DNA of 64,000 nucleotides from Taiwanofungus camphoratus (taxonomy: Eukaryota > Basidiomycota > Agaricomycetes > Polyporales > Taiwanofungaceae). The notes beneath the pieces are model-generated. The model was not told the origin of the DNA and did no database searches. It was given only the letters and a program-made list of their open reading frames with translations. Position 1 is the first letter of the stretch, and each line of letters opens with the position of its first letter. The position numbers and the translations under genes were made by a program. Shown here piece after piece: positions 1-12,696 of this stretch. Location of the stretch: assembly GCA_003999685.1 (NCBI GenBank), contig CP021224.1:620001-684000 (forward strand), written 5' to 3'.

Positions 1-144
1 CTCTTCTGCAGGGGGAGTCTTGCATCGCTTCTTTGGTGGACTCGAGAATCTAGGCTGCAGGGTCCATGAGAACCACTCCGGGGGCGAGTGCTTGTGCTTG
101 CAGTTACCCACCTCCTCTTCGGCTCCCGGGTTCTCGTGCAGCAG

Positions 145-615
145 CTAGGAATTCAGGGTGTGAGCATGTCTGTTTGAATGAGAGATTGCGAAGTCGTCTA
201 CATCTTTGGAACCCTCATCTCTGCTTTTGCGTTTCAACGTCCCAGACTCCGTGATAACCGATGCCTGGTCACTCATGGTAAGTATCAACCTTATCATTTG
301 ATTCGTGTGACTTACATTTCCCATGGGCGAAGGATAATCGTACGTGGGAGGTTCCGTGTTTTCGCTGTCTACAGTGCTGTCCGTAGAGGAGAACATACTG
401 ACGGTGCTATCTCTTCTGTAGAGGGGGTGGTTCCTCTGCTGCTCAATCTCTGACCCCCTGATATGCCTAGATGAGCACGGATCAAGAGGTTTTCGAGCTG
501 TTACTTACCGATGCTTGCTCTGGCTTCGCCGCCTTCTAGAGACGTTGTATCCAACAGCGGCAGAGAAGGTTGCCAATGCGCAGCAGACGAGGTTAAAGTC
601 ACTCAACGGAAACAT
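145..615 (-). CDS. small putative membrane-anchored protein, three exons
   Basis: I do not recognise a family. Reading the minus strand, exons at 509-615, 316-415 and 145-264 join with GTAAGT donors and CAG acceptors and stay in phase to give 108 residues. The start ATG is followed by a short hydrophobic stretch near residues 9-25 (core LVCCALATFSAAVG), then a run of four arginines (RRRR), which fits a single membrane anchor with a basic cytosolic side. The remainder is rich in Ser, Thr and Asp, contains a PPTYDYPSP motif and ends in a polar tail. The first intron is 93 bases and the second 51. The model rests on splice signals and phase only. A short exon of a longer gene is the main alternative. 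Confidence 0.45.
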
Positions 616-1667
616 CGTATCGAGATTTGGTTTCTTCGCGGGCCTGGAGCTGATGGGGTCTTCGAGACAGATTTACGAGACCAGCGACGAGATGATGTTA
701 TCGGCGCGATGAGTGTAGCGACTAGAGAATGACTACAATCGTGAACATCGCTTAAATATGAGCATTAGCGACCACTGCATGATACCCTCACCGACGACAC
801 GCTGCAGACGCAAGTACAACACGTGTTGGCGGTAGGAGCTGTCCCGTGAGCTACTGCGTCCATGGATCTCTCGCGTCATCGGTACACGGGCTACTGTGTC
901 AAGGCGACACTATGGTAAAGGAAACAGTTTCGAAAGCTTCCACCGCGAAAAGATTTGACGGAAAGGCCGCCCTCAACCGAAACAAATGTCTATTTGTAAA
1001 GCCTTGCATATGGCTATTGGTTCGGAAAGGTTACCAATGATCTTCGCCCAAATTAGAGGCCGCACCGTGACTACCGAGGGACTAATTCATTTTCAAACCC
1101 ACCGTCACAACTCTTCATTATCACTGCAGATGAGCAACCAGCTCGGAGTTTAGACTCGACCGAGCAAGGTTTTAGGCCTGATCTTGTCTTCTGCCAGTGT
1201 AGCACTCCGTAATATCCATGTTGGCCAGACAACATAGAATATTGAGTGAGGTTGATCAGATACAATAAATAACTGGCTCGTCAGGACGTACGTTCGCGGC
1301 GCAAATGATTCGTCAGAGCCCCGCTGAATTAAAAATGGCACCCGGGTGACTGGAAAGGTATCTCTGTTTATAAACGAGACAGAAACTCCCCATAGCTTGT
1401 AGCAGAAGTTACAAAGCTGGCACAAGTCGTGGAAAGGGGACGTGGCAATATTTTTTATTCCAAAAAGAGACTAAAATATGAGCCCGTGGAGAGTTGTATG
1501 ATTAGTTCGCTCAACAAAGGATGAGATCGTTATGGGTCGCATGATGACAGCTAGCAATTGATACTTACCCACAATTGAGTATGACAATAAGCAAGCAGAA
1601 TAGCCTATCAGTTGACTTCTTAATTGTGTAGGAAAAGACGTACACGGCAACGGTCAGACGTAGTCAT
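616..1667. other. no gene recognised
   Basis: The open frames here are short, lack family motifs and do not join through convincing splice sites. It is likely the shared upstream region of the small minus-strand gene on the left plus spacer DNA. Confidence 0.4.
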
Positions 1668-2783
1668 TCATATGGAGGATACGCCAATGCTTGTCTCCCT
1701 AGCAGCCCTACAGTCGAGTGGTTGAGAATATTGCTCAAGTTGCTGTAAGATGTATCCGACAACACAAGGAGTGGAACGCAAGTTCGGGCTTCCCAGATAT
1801 ATGAAGATTTGGGTCAAGTTGGTGTACGATAGGCTGTCCAGCTTATGCAACGCCAGAAAATGCATATGGAGAGGCGTGGCTGGCTGGACTCCTGCCAAGC
1901 TGTGGGCAAGAGATGCTCTCAAGTCGAGGATACGCAAGGATAGGCCAAATCGCATGCAGACTCCCAAATCCTGATGCAAGCGCGACTTGAGGTTGGATAG
2001 GCCTTCGAGAGGGGAGAGCTCTCGTGACGAGCCCTTGTACAGAGTCTGACTCACTGATACTTATCTCGCGCAAATGCTGATATTTGTGACGAGCAACGAG
2101 GGCTTTGAATTAGCGAAATTGCTAAGTTGAAGTTTCTCCAGGAAGGGGAATCAAAGCACACATTATAAGGAGGAATTTGAGAGCATTCTCGTCTGCTGCA
2201 AGTATCAGCTTCGTTATTGAAGTGCCTCGGAGATCGAGAGGATGACGAAGAATGAATGGGAGCGCCGATGCTGACAAGCTTGTGTCGACGAGCATCATCG
2301 AAGCATTCATAACTACAGGCAACAAATACAGATGCACCCACGTCAGTTTTCGCAGCTTGGGCGGCAAAAAGTCTACCCTGATCATGGCGAGCCAGGCAGG
2401 AGAACACAATAGAGTCCATCGGATATCAGTTGGAAGCATAATCCACATTGATACGTGCCCATTCATCCCTTCCGCAGGATTTCTCTCTGGAGTATCTCAA
2501 CCTTCAGACATGCTAGAAACTGTGTACCTACATACATAACGTTCTCATTATGGTCACTTTGCTCCTCGAGTTCTCGTTTCCGTCCAAAAGCCAAGGCGGT
2601 TCGGTAAGAAGAATACAAGACAGGAGGACCAAAGTCGTCCATTTCCAGCCAGATAATGTCTTGTACGGGCTTAGAAGGTCTGGAGCAGACTTCAATGCTC
2701 CACGCTAACGCCCTTCTGAGTCCTCTCTCAGCAATATAGCTCGGACGATAAATCCTAGAAAATCTTGCACCAGATTGTATCAA
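1668..2783 (-). CDS. F-box/LRR-like tract, possibly decayed
   Basis: Several minus-strand blocks look coding. The block at 2463-2783 contains SKPVQDIIWLEMDDFGPP, which resembles the segment after the F-box helix in Agaricomycete F-box proteins (typically EPALDALW..MDS). The block at 2122-2466 contains leucine-rich stretches such as LPPKLRKLTW and LRGTSITKLILAADENALKF. The block at 1668-2054 continues with LRILDLRASL and LHKLDSLSYTNL. This order suits an F-box protein with degenerate LRRs acting as an SCF adaptor. I could not find an N-terminal F-box start or close all exon phases, so it may be a pseudogene or a gene whose first exon I missed. Function is inference from weak motifs. Confidence 0.3.
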
Positions 2784-3176
2784 GGGCGTGTAAAGCCCAA
2801 TGTGAGGCCCATGTTCAGCTTGTGGCCTCGGTAAGAAATAGGGGACCCCGATTTTCGATTCGAATCAAAAGGCCGCTCATTCGAACAGAGACTGTTGGTT
2901 CTAGGGAGTCACAGGACTCAGATACAGCTCTGATGTACCATGGGCAGAATCAAAAGGCAATGGACTAGCACGGACTGCTATGCACCGCCGTAAGTAAGAG
3001 TATCATAATGGAAGACTATATCACGTTACATATTTATATATTACTTTGATAGGAAGCAGCCACGTCAGTGTGATCTGAAGACGATCGTACATAAGTGCGA
3101 CTATAGGGACCATGTTTTCTAAGTTCGATCGGGTTGTGTTTTCATTCTTGGTTTCTGTTCATCGTCGTCTCCAGCC
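2784..3176. promoter_or_regulatory. upstream region of the PDI gene
   Basis: No gene is seen. The last 70 bases before the PDI start codon are pyrimidine-rich (GTTTTCATTCTTGG, GTTTCTG), as is usual just upstream of fungal start codons. I see no clear TATA box or unfolded-protein-response element. Confidence 0.35.
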
Positions 3177-4694
3177 ATGAAGCTACCTCAACTAGCGGCT
3201 GCAGTATTCGTCTTATCGCCCTCACTGGTGTCAGCGGCGCTGTTCCCTTCGGACACGTTGGTGAAATTCATTGACGCGAAGGGCTTTAAGAAGGCCATGA
3301 AACAGAATGTACGCCATTGATACATAGTTCTTTGCAGTTCATATAAGTGGTATACTATATATTTCTGCATGAATAACCTCATCCATGTTCTCAGTCTGGT
3401 TTATCTCCTGGCATGCCTCGAGTTGATTTCACGTTGCCTCATTATCCGCAACATTTTTGGTACAATGTTAACCCAATGTCTAGACAACGTCGGTCATCGC
3501 GTTCGTGGCACCTTGGTGTGGGGTGAGTTCAATGCTCTAAGTGTGCATGATTGATTGCTAATGATGACCGAATAGCATTGCCAACGAATGGCACCAGAAT
3601 ATAGCAAGGCCGCTGTCGGACTTTCTCCAATGGTCCCACTCTACGCTGTAGATTGTGACAACGACGGTAACAAGCGTCTGTGTGCAGAGCAGGGAGTGCA
3701 GGGATTTCCCACTATCAAGGTAGTTATACTTGTGTTCTACCGAATCAACAATATTCTTACACGTGTGTTAGCTATTCCCGCGTGGCGGACAGTCCAAACC
3801 TGTCAACTTCGACAGCGCTCAAAGAACTGCTACCAACTTCTTCTACTGGGCTTCTCGGAATATTCCACATGGTGTGAAGCGTTTTGACAAAGTAACAGAT
3901 GTCCCTAGATGGGTTGACGAGGTAGGTTGATATTTGTTTTGAGTGGTTTTGCACGTGCATTGTGACTGATTCAACCCAGAATATCGTCAAGCCTCGAGCT
4001 CTTCTTCTCAATTCGGGGAAGGAGATTCCATTACTGTGGAAAGCGCTTGGGAACAAGTACAAGGACCAGATGGCCTTCGCCATCCTTCAAGATAAGAGCG
4101 GGAAGAATGCAGTCAAAATGGGCGTGAACAGCGAAGCGTCGAAGGCCTCCAAAATTCTGATCTATCCATCAGGATCGACGAAGTTTGCTCGTTTCGAAGG
4201 TTTGCCATGTTTACTGTTCCCTGAGGTTCCAGCCTCATGCATTGACCCGTTCAGGTACACAGAAGTTCGAGACCCTTTCTAAATTCTTCGGTACCGTCCT
4301 TGATGGTACTGCCTATCTCACTATGGTCAATGAAGACACAGAGACGCGCGCAGGCTTCGCCTCCGTGCACGAGGGAGACCAGGTTGTGCCCACCAGTACA
4401 GAAGTTGGGCACGAGCAAACATCTGAAACGGCCGGACCTTCATCGACATTGACCGAAAAGTTCGACGTGACTTCCCCACCCACTGCAACCCCAGAAACGG
4501 AGCAGAGAGAAGCGAGCGTCGATGAAGACGAAGTACTGCCCATGGAGACTGAAGGTGGAGAATTGGGGGTTCACGCGGGGACTTCCGCCATGGAACGTGG
4601 ACCTGTACTGGCGGAGCCTGCTGCGGAGCCGAAGGAGAAGTTGGGAGAAGCTGAACATCCTGAAAGTCCGGCGCATGCTAAAGATGAATTATAG
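3177..4694 (+). CDS. ER protein disulfide isomerase-like thioredoxin, KDEL-terminated
   Basis: Six exons (3177-3308, 3484-3522, 3576-3719, 3772-3921, 3980-4199, 4255-4694) give 374 residues. Residues 1-20 form a signal peptide (MKLPQLAAAVFVLSPSLVSA). One thioredoxin domain follows, with the redox site APWCGHC (Cys56, Cys59) and the cis-proline loop GFPT (Pro102). Residues near 155-245 look like a second, redox-inactive thioredoxin-type domain. The C-terminus is about 90 residues rich in Glu, Pro and Thr and ends in KDEL, the ER retrieval signal. The single active site and KDEL tail point to the MPD1/P5-like class, which forms and isomerises disulfides in the ER lumen. The active-site motif is split by an intron between WCG and HC. 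The first intron is long for this window (175 bases), so a small missed exon there cannot be excluded, but phase closes without one. Confidence 0.9.
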
Positions 4695-7254
4695 TTGTCT
4701 TGGGTTTGCGTACGGATGGACCGGCCTATTTCAATTTACTAGGTAGCCATAATTTATCACTGAGCACGGGATTATCGACATACTCATTTCATTTTACAAC
4801 GAATTCATTCGGATTGTTCTAATTGAGTTGATCCAAGAGCTCTCTTGCTAAGTCGCTTAGTCACGTGAGCTAATTGGGTGCTACCCCGTCTTTATTGCAA
4901 TATAATTATAAGAGTGCGTGAGCACAGGCATGCCCCATGGTTACCCTTCGCATTGACTTGAACGCACCTATGCTCCGTTGATGATGTTCATATCGTGTCC
5001 GGGGTGTACCACATGTTTCCGTTGCGTCGACCCTTCTAATCCGTGAACAGTGCTCCGCAATCTTCTTCGCGGGAGAAGGTAGTATGGCCCATGTCTCGAA
5101 TCCCGAAGTTGAATTTGTTTAATCAGTCAAGAGCATCTAGACCACGCAGGGCGTTGTATGAACCTTGTTTCAATTCTAGCCACAGTTGTCATCGCTAGAG
5201 GCTTGACAAATCGTCTCATCTATGTGTTCCCTTTGTTCGGTGAGAATCATGTGCATAGGGCCGCTTGGCTTGTAGCCATTGAGCAATTCACAGAACTTCC
5301 TAGATATCATAATTGAATAAATGCCATGCACATGAATCAGCGCCTTTACCCACGGCTTTGCCAAGGTAAGTTGACAAAGGTGCTCGTGCATTAATCGCGT
5401 GCCGATTTATTATTGATACTTCATTCGAATTCTAGGTTGGTTAGCCTTGTCTCTAGCTTCATTTTCGATTCTTTGGCTCTTTCAGTCACCTGATGTACTG
5501 GCCCCCGAGAGGCTCGTCTCACTTGTGTGCATGCGGCCGGCAGTGCATGGGAGTCTCTTCTTTCTCCTTGTTGATTCAACAGAGACATTGTACGGGGGAA
5601 TTTTTGTCTTTCGTATGAGTACTTGCCCGTATACATGCGGGCCGCCATAAAGCAGTATGCTCAGTTTTTCAGATAGAAGCGAGGCTTGAAGGAATCTGCA
5701 TGATCGTGATGGAGACTGCTGCATTGAATACACGTTCCTTGGATCAGAACGGCAGGCCATCCCCGAAGTGCCCCGGGTTCTTTCCGTGTCATCAGCACAA
5801 TCTAGGACATGGATACTACCAGATGTCAAAGCCAGGCCTCCTCACGTTACAAATGGTGACTAACTGTGGAAAAGTGTTGACTAAATGTAAGTTGTGATTC
5901 CCCATTTGTTAGACGGTTGGGAAAAATACTGCTGTAAAATTTGATCTAGTCGGAACTGTTTCGGGCATCCGCGACCTGGCTTTTCAACGCGCCAGCGGCC
6001 TTTTCAACTGCCATGTCTTCCAAATACGTCGAAGCTCTTCCATTTCTGTGTACAACGGTTTCTACAACATCCACCTAACAGAACGTCTGGTTCACTGGAG
6101 CAATTCAAGAGGTCTGTAATGGATGTGCACAAGCAAACCAGTTTAACGTGCGATTGGATCCGCTGAAAATCCGAGTGGCCGGAAATTATCCAGGTACTCA
6201 AATACAATATTCATACTATTATCCTTAGCGTCTTTAGGAGGTTATGTCTTCGCACCTTGTGGCTCATAGACGCTCTATTGATTCGGAGATGTGGCCTATT
6301 CCCGTCAAGTCGAAGGACATCCCCAAGGCCAGGAGCTCTAGTCACAAGTCATGGAGTGAATGCCGACACTGATGAGCTACTTCGATGTGCTACGGCTTGG
6401 CGGGCGGATTGTGCGATCTTCCATGTAATCATCTCATCAAATCTGCTTAGGCCGGTTCCGTCGGTGCAATTCACTGATCTACGACGATGGATGTTGCAGA
6501 TCTGTCGGATGGCATGAGCGGGACCGTAAAAATGTTAGTGAGTCCCCGTTCATCGTGTCGTCACTCAACCACGGTATCGGAAAGGTTAATACCCTCCGAA
6601 ACCAACATCATCCAAGATAAAAATAAGGTTTGACTGGTGCAAGCTTTCACCGTGTGACTGATTCACTATCCAGAGAGCGGTTGGAGAGGCAACGAAGGAT
6701 AGCCTATACTCTTATCAGATGGCCCAAATCATAATCTGTCGCCATATGCGCTGAGGTGTGCAGCGGCTTGGTCACGACACAAGGGGCCTTCGTATTTCGA
6801 AGTATCGGGAAGTGACTTCTGCTCTGGAATCTCTTTCTTGGATCGGTTGCTCCGTGCAGAATTCGTGGGATCTGGTGAGAAACTCGATCAGTCAAAGAAT
6901 TGCACATTCACATCTGATACAGTGCTCCGACTCCTGGACGCCTTTGTGGATGCTCATCTATTTGCGACTGATCCGCATGGACACAGCATGCAAAGTACTC
7001 GGACCCTAGCGCGTTGCATGGCTCCGTCCTTGTGATGTTCATGCACAAGTTCCCAACCGTCTCCCTAAAGCTCGGAATCTTTCCAGTGGAAGATCAGCAA
7101 ATAGTATCACAGGACCTATAATCCTTGCTCAGACTGCAGGAAGGACACCGCGTTGTGACGGATCTTGAAGCCTATTTAACGTCGGCCAGTTGCCTCTGCT
7201 ACAGAGTGCTGGTCTTTCACTGCATCCCGCACACCTTCTCCTTTTTTTGAAGCA
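4695..7254. other. no confident gene; scattered coding-like tracts
   Basis: I found no complete gene. Tracts near 5930-6190 (frame with GAIQEVCNGCAQANQFNV) and 6838-7035 (DTVLRLLDAFVDAHLFATD, ending in a stop) look more coding-like than their surroundings but match no family I know, and I could not join them by splicing. They may be exons of an unrecognised plus-strand gene or remains of one. Confidence 0.35.
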
Positions 7255-7765
7255 ATGTCTCAATCGAACCCAGCTGCCAGCCAGCAAACCAAATTCCGCC
7301 TCAACCCAAAGAAGAGCTACAGCGAGAGGATGTCTGAAACGCGGGGTGAGATACGTCGCATTATGAAAGAAGCCCTCCGTAAGTGTAGCGTGCAATCTAG
7401 ACTTTAGAGGCTGAACGTTTGCAGGTGCGATCACGGGAGACGATGTCGCTGCGATGCGCTGGCCAACCTATTGGAAAGATGTAGTCACCAGATATCGCGT
7501 CGCCATCCAGGGCTGGCCCCAAGATGTCCCGTTCAGAAACCTCAGTGATGTGTCAAATTTACAGAAGCTTGAGGTCCTGTTACGCGGTTGGCAGAATGGC
7601 GACATCTATTTCCGGCGGCTTTCGGATGAAGAATTCGAAGCCTTGAGCGCCGAGCGCATGGGAGGGGATGAGGGCGGAGACGACGACGTTTTTTCGGATA
7701 ATGAAGGGGGTCCAGCCCAGGCAGGTTCCAGCAGTGGAGTCACCTTGCAGCATGTCGGCAAGTAA
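7255..7765 (+). CDS. small conserved basidiomycete protein of unknown function
   Basis: Two exons (7255-7378 and 7425-7765) flank a 46-base intron with a GTAAGT donor and TTGCAG acceptor and give 154 residues. The core MRWPTYWKDVVTRYRVAIQG followed by WPQDVPFRNLSDVSNLQKL and a tryptophan-containing RGWQNGD matches, from memory, a widespread Agaricomycete protein type (pattern RY.V.I.GWP..VPF.NLS) that has no assigned function and is often found near mobile or fast-evolving genes. The C-terminus is acidic (GDEGGDDDVFSDNEGG). The N-terminus is polar and basic. No signal peptide or membrane segment is seen. Nothing in the context tells what it does. Confidence 0.7.
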
Positions 7766-9706
7766 CGACGGACGTTCGGGCGGGGATACCGCATAGTCTC
7801 GAAGTGAATAATCCCAGGTAATAACAGAAGCGGTGGGAGGGAGGTGAATACATTACTCATTACTGTGTCTGTACAATGCTTGGATAATCTGTTCCTCTTA
7901 ACCTCATTGCACGATACACTATCAACGTCCGCTTTTACTCATCCGGCACGCTAGCGATCGAAACACAGTTAGCTCGTGATGTAAGGATATCCGCGCGTCT
8001 GAAGCTGACAGATAATCGCCAGATTGCTCACCTGCAAACTTTGACCTGCGAATGTCAGGAGACAATGAGCGACACGCCTTCAGCGCAATGATATTCTCTC
8101 CGAGTTGAACTAATAATAACTTTTGAGCTCGGACTCCTTCCCAAAAAGGAATGTGTACAGCGTCGAATTGTGTAGTTCGCCGTGTCCCAAAGACGATCAT
8201 CTGTAATGGATTAGCAGGGGAGCTTTGAGAGCAGGTTTCATTTGCTGAAGTAAATGGAACAACGGGTGCCCTGCTGAGACACGTCATGCATCCTCTGAGG
8301 GCTGGGTACGGCCGAAGGCTCGCCGATTCACCGAGGTCATCATCTCATGTCGGATTCAGCGAAGCTGATACTTGTGCACGAGATCCAGGACAAAGGTCGC
8401 ACATTGAGTAAAGGCTATCCACGCCGACAAGCCGGTAAGGAGAATCGCTATTAGGACGGGCGCCGGCGATCTGCTGGGACAAGGTTTGACTATTTAAAAT
8501 TATTGGAAAGGAAATGGCAGTCGTCATCTCGAGGAATACTTCAATGAAAAGGGAGAAATCACTGAAACACAGTATGAGGACCATTTGCATACTTATTAGC
8601 AAAGGTAGCCTCCTGCATGAATCAGGAATCTGCGTTGTTGAACATATTGAAAATGACTTTACCACGTATCACATTCCTACCCTCGAATACGACTATCTTC
8701 AACTGTCAAGAATTTACAGCAGTACAAGTCAGATTGTGCCGGTTATACAGTGGTTACAAGTCTCGCAATGTGGAGTACCAACGATCGTTTTGAAACATCG
8801 GCTCTCGCCTCGTCTTGGCTTGTCGTTTCTGGCCATTGGTCAGAATTCCAGAACCACTGGGATGGCAACGGATGGCTCAATGCGTATAAAAAGCTTATAG
8901 TCAATGATTTTTGGCAACATACATACCATTGATCTATCGTGGCTATCTCCACTGGAGCCTTATCGGTCAGCCTTCGCAGTATCGTTATGTCATAGCATGA
9001 GATCATTATTCCGGATACTCCCACGTTAGTCGATTCGACACTGAGAATACAAATAAAGTGCATTGGTTGAATGTCCGCTGGGACTAAAGCTGTGTCCTGT
9101 CTTTACAGCACGGGGATTGTTATACTCCAGGACACGAACGCCACCTGTCCGCCGGTGATAAAATGTCGAAATGCTCGGCAGTACGCGTGGACAGATGGAA
9201 TCCTGCTCCCAAATTGCTTTTGACAGGAGTATGTCGTCCATGGCACCCGTAATCGAAGCATTGGACAACATGCGTTACGATAATGATTCCAATGTGGTAA
9301 GATCCTATCGTCTTGATCAATTGCCGGAAAAAGAACCACTGGAATTATTTTTCTAGGAGTGGACTTCATGGGGAACAGGAGGATGAAATCACCATGTCGG
9401 ACACATTGGTCATGGAATGGACGCTAGCGCAGGCTTCCTGCAGGAGACAGTGGAAGCTTCACATAACTCAAATCCACATGTTGTGGCGTATCGGAACGTG
9501 TGTTCACGGCGAATCATATCTGATACACAACCGCAGGCCAGAGTAACCCATGAGAAGGAGACTCACGAACACTAGAATAACGGCTCGCGAACAGCGAAGG
9601 CCCGGAAAGAAGCTCGAGTTGCCATGGCGTGACTCTTCAGCTGACACTATCCAGCCACTTGCACGGGACGATATCAAATAAATCGATGAGACTGTAACAA
9701 AATTGT
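7766..9706. other. no confident gene; coding-like tracts
   Basis: The plus strand has short coding-like stretches: 8510-8610 (ITETQYEDHLHTY), 8750-8932 (SSWLVVSGHWSEFQNHWDGN) and 9118-9230 (NATCPPVIKCRNARQYAWTD). They lie in order but are broken by stops and I could not splice them into one frame. The tryptophan-rich middle tract suggests an enzyme remnant, but I cannot name the family. Confidence 0.35.
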
Positions 9707-12696
9707 CTACACAATAGCTTTTCGTCTGACCGGAGGCTTGGTCCTCTTCTTTTTCTTGCCCTGGGCAAACGCATTCGCACTTTTGAGATCTCGTCCCAAC
9801 AAGTCATCCTTCTTAACTTGGTAGATACGGACCTGCGAGAAGAAAGAGGTCAGACCCCGCAAATGTAAGGCATCTACATTAAGGCTTACAATCCAGTTCT
9901 CTGAGGTGAACGCCTCATCTGTCGACAGCCACAAATGAGAATCGATAACAGATAACAGATGTTATCAGATAAGCATACCCAAGTAATCTAGCGTTGGTCC
10001 TGTCTTCGGGATCTGTTGACCACGGACACGGTCCACCGCTTGATTGCCGCCGAAAAGCTCAGCAAAACTGCCAGTCCAATTCAGTTAGACTAAGGCATAA
10101 CTTGTCCCATAATATCTCCTCACCGGTAGTATGACATCTTGTACATCAAGCTGTTCTTCATGGTCGTTGATGCCCCCTCATCCACCTTGTATTCCCCTTT
10201 GGTTGTGAAGTAATTGGGCTCTTGAATCTCGTCCGGCCACACGCCCTGGGCAATGCGAACCATCCACAAGAATTTGTTGATGTCATCGCCGGAGTACCCA
10301 ATCAGTCCTCCGAAGATGATGAGAACATAGTCGACGTCGTGCTTGCGCAAAATAGGATACGCCACCTCCTCGCTACTTGACATCGCCTTGCCCACGGTAG
10401 CGATGTGCGCTAAATTGGAAAAACAGTTGGTCAAATTTGCCGCACATCAACCGAAAGCCTCAGCACTAACTGTTGTTCCATGTGTTGTTGTCCACTAGAG
10501 TCGGGCGGTCAGCCATACCGGCAATCTGGTACCCGTAGTCCCACCAGCTCATTACCACTGCCGTCTCGGGGGTATTTTGCCTAAGCCAGTAGTAGGCCTC
10601 ACGGAAATCATCGATGATGTGTTGGCTGCCATCTGGATTCGTAGACGCTAGAACAACGGACGGTGAGGAATACGCAGACGATGTCACATATGTGCAATGG
10701 AGCACGAAGAACAAGAGCATGCCGAGGGCATTGAAAATGACGGCGAAGCGTGTGTCTGTTCCGAAGATGCCGTGCGATTTTTTCCCTTTTTCTGTAGATG
10801 ATACAGCGGCAGACACTGTGGATACCAAGCCATCGAGCGGTCCAGCAGGAGGCGCAGGTGCAGTCTTCTTGGCCTTTTTTGTCGTGGCTTGTGAAGTGCT
10901 CGAAGTGGAGGATATGGCGGTTGAAGTACCGCTTGCCACCTTATCGATTCGCGCAGCTTCTCCTGTGCCATGGTCCTCTGCAGGAATGTCAGGCTCTGCG
11001 GGGTCAAGATACGTGTCCAGCAGAGATGAAAATGCAACTGCGGCAGAGACGCAGACAACAGGGGTAAGCGTGAGCATAAGGCGGACCATGACTCCTGCGA
11101 AGTAGCTTGCTACAACAGCGTAGATTATCACAAAGACGTGCTCATCCCGCAGCTGGCGGAAGCAAAGTACAACTCCAGCGGGGAACAAGAAAATAAGGAA
11201 TTGCAGATCCATAAAGAACGACGGCCACGCTGTCGGCTGGTGCTCGGAGACGGAGGCGATGATCGGAATATACCTGAGATTAGGCAGCTGTGAGCAGTCA
11301 TATAGCATAAGAAATATTCCATCTGTACTTTTTTGCATATCCCGTATCCCAAAGGGAGTAGAAACGCCCTGTCCAGGGAGCAATCCATCCCTTGTATGTG
11401 AGGCCGACGATCGCCAATGCACCGAGGATACCCAAGCCAATCACGGAGGCAAAGAGAAGACTCTGGAACTGCTTTGAGGAGACATGCAGGCGTACAAGCT
11501 CTGCAAAAGCTATGATCTGCAAGAGACCAAAAACCCCTGTAAATAATGACATCATGGTCGGCATGAGCACTAGCGCAAAAGAGGTGGTGTCCTAACCAAG
11601 AGCCGCCATGTGTTCGCTTGTGCGCACGGGTTGGAATCCAACAAATGGCACTTGCATGCTAGCAAGTGTTCCGATGGCATACCAGGACGAATAAGCAACA
11701 TATAGGCGGCCACTGAAACGGCCCATAAGGATGAGGACAAATGCGTGAAGAGGGATCATGTTTGTGATGAAGGCATAACCACCTAGAAAAAGGTATTTAT
11801 GACTATGACAGCTATAACAGAAGGCAAAGATTTACCCCATGCTGCGACCATGTAGAAGTAGAATAGAGCGGCCAAGGTGCCAAAAAATGCGCTTCCTATC
11901 TTAAGTGCCTTGATCCAACAATAAAAGGTGAACATGAGTAAAAAGATGGCAATCGCCTCATTGTCGTACGACCCTGCCACTGAACGCGAAATATACCCTG
12001 GAACGATCCCGATGAAGGCAGCAGCAAGGAGGCCTGCGCTTTCGTCCTTCATTTCTTTGGTGAACCTGATTGCTTAATTAGTTACCACGGTACATGATTT
12101 TGTATGCCAGTGGCGACATACATGTACGTCGACCAGGCTGTTAGAGCACTAAAGCCTGGTGCGAGCAATACGCAGATATTTCGAATATCGACGGGAAGGT
12201 TGAATGCATGAAGTATATTGTAAATTACACCACTGGTTGCCATCAGACCGGGGTATATTGTCCCTCCAACAACCCGACCTAGCGGATACCATGCGGTAGG
12301 ATCAAACCAATTCCAGAATTCCTGATGAAGTTGTGTCAACGGTACTAACACTTAAGGCAAAATAGGAAAACAAACATAGAAACCCTTCGCTGCTATTACT
12401 CTGGTTGCGCGACTAATACGTCCTTTCTGTCAGGAATCGCTCACATAACAGAGACGACACTTACTAGTTGAACCATGGGTCGCTGCATGATATTATGGCA
12501 TCAGCGGTGCTCGTCGATCACCCGTATTCGAGACGTACAATTCATGTATAACACTTTCAAAATTAATGACAGCGAAGAGTCGCGAAGCAATCGCTGCGCC
12601 GGAAATGAGAGCGAGAGCTACAATACGCAGCAGAGAGGATGTATTAGACACAGTTGCCGGAGACAAATCAGATGGTAAAGAGTAAGCAGCAGTCAT
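9707..12696 (-). CDS. STT3: oligosaccharyltransferase catalytic subunit STT3
   Basis: STT3 transfers the dolichol-linked glycan to Asn in N-X-S/T sequons in the ER lumen. Twelve exons read on the minus strand (12539-12696, 12465-12482, 12376-12412, 12122-12321, 11836-12065, 11597-11782, 11329-11536, 10471-11273, 10124-10409, 9979-10067, 9890-9918, 9707-9832) give 789 residues with every phase closing. Diagnostic motifs are FDPWFNYRA near residue 54 (first DxD-type loop), [32 protein letters not shown] (second acidic loop), SVSEHQP, the sequon-binding WWDYG near residue 590, and DNNTWNNTHIA just after it. The N-terminal half is multi-pass membrane. A Ser/Thr/Ala/Lys-rich insert sits in a loop of exon 8, and the tail is basic ([13 protein letters not shown]). 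Two exons are very small: 18 and 29 nt. The gene is head to head with the BET1-type gene. Confidence 0.95.

Noticed and set aside
10614-11105. A 163-residue plus-strand frame opposite STT3 exon 8
   Set aside because: It is the shadow of the STT3 coding exon; the minus strand has all family motifs.
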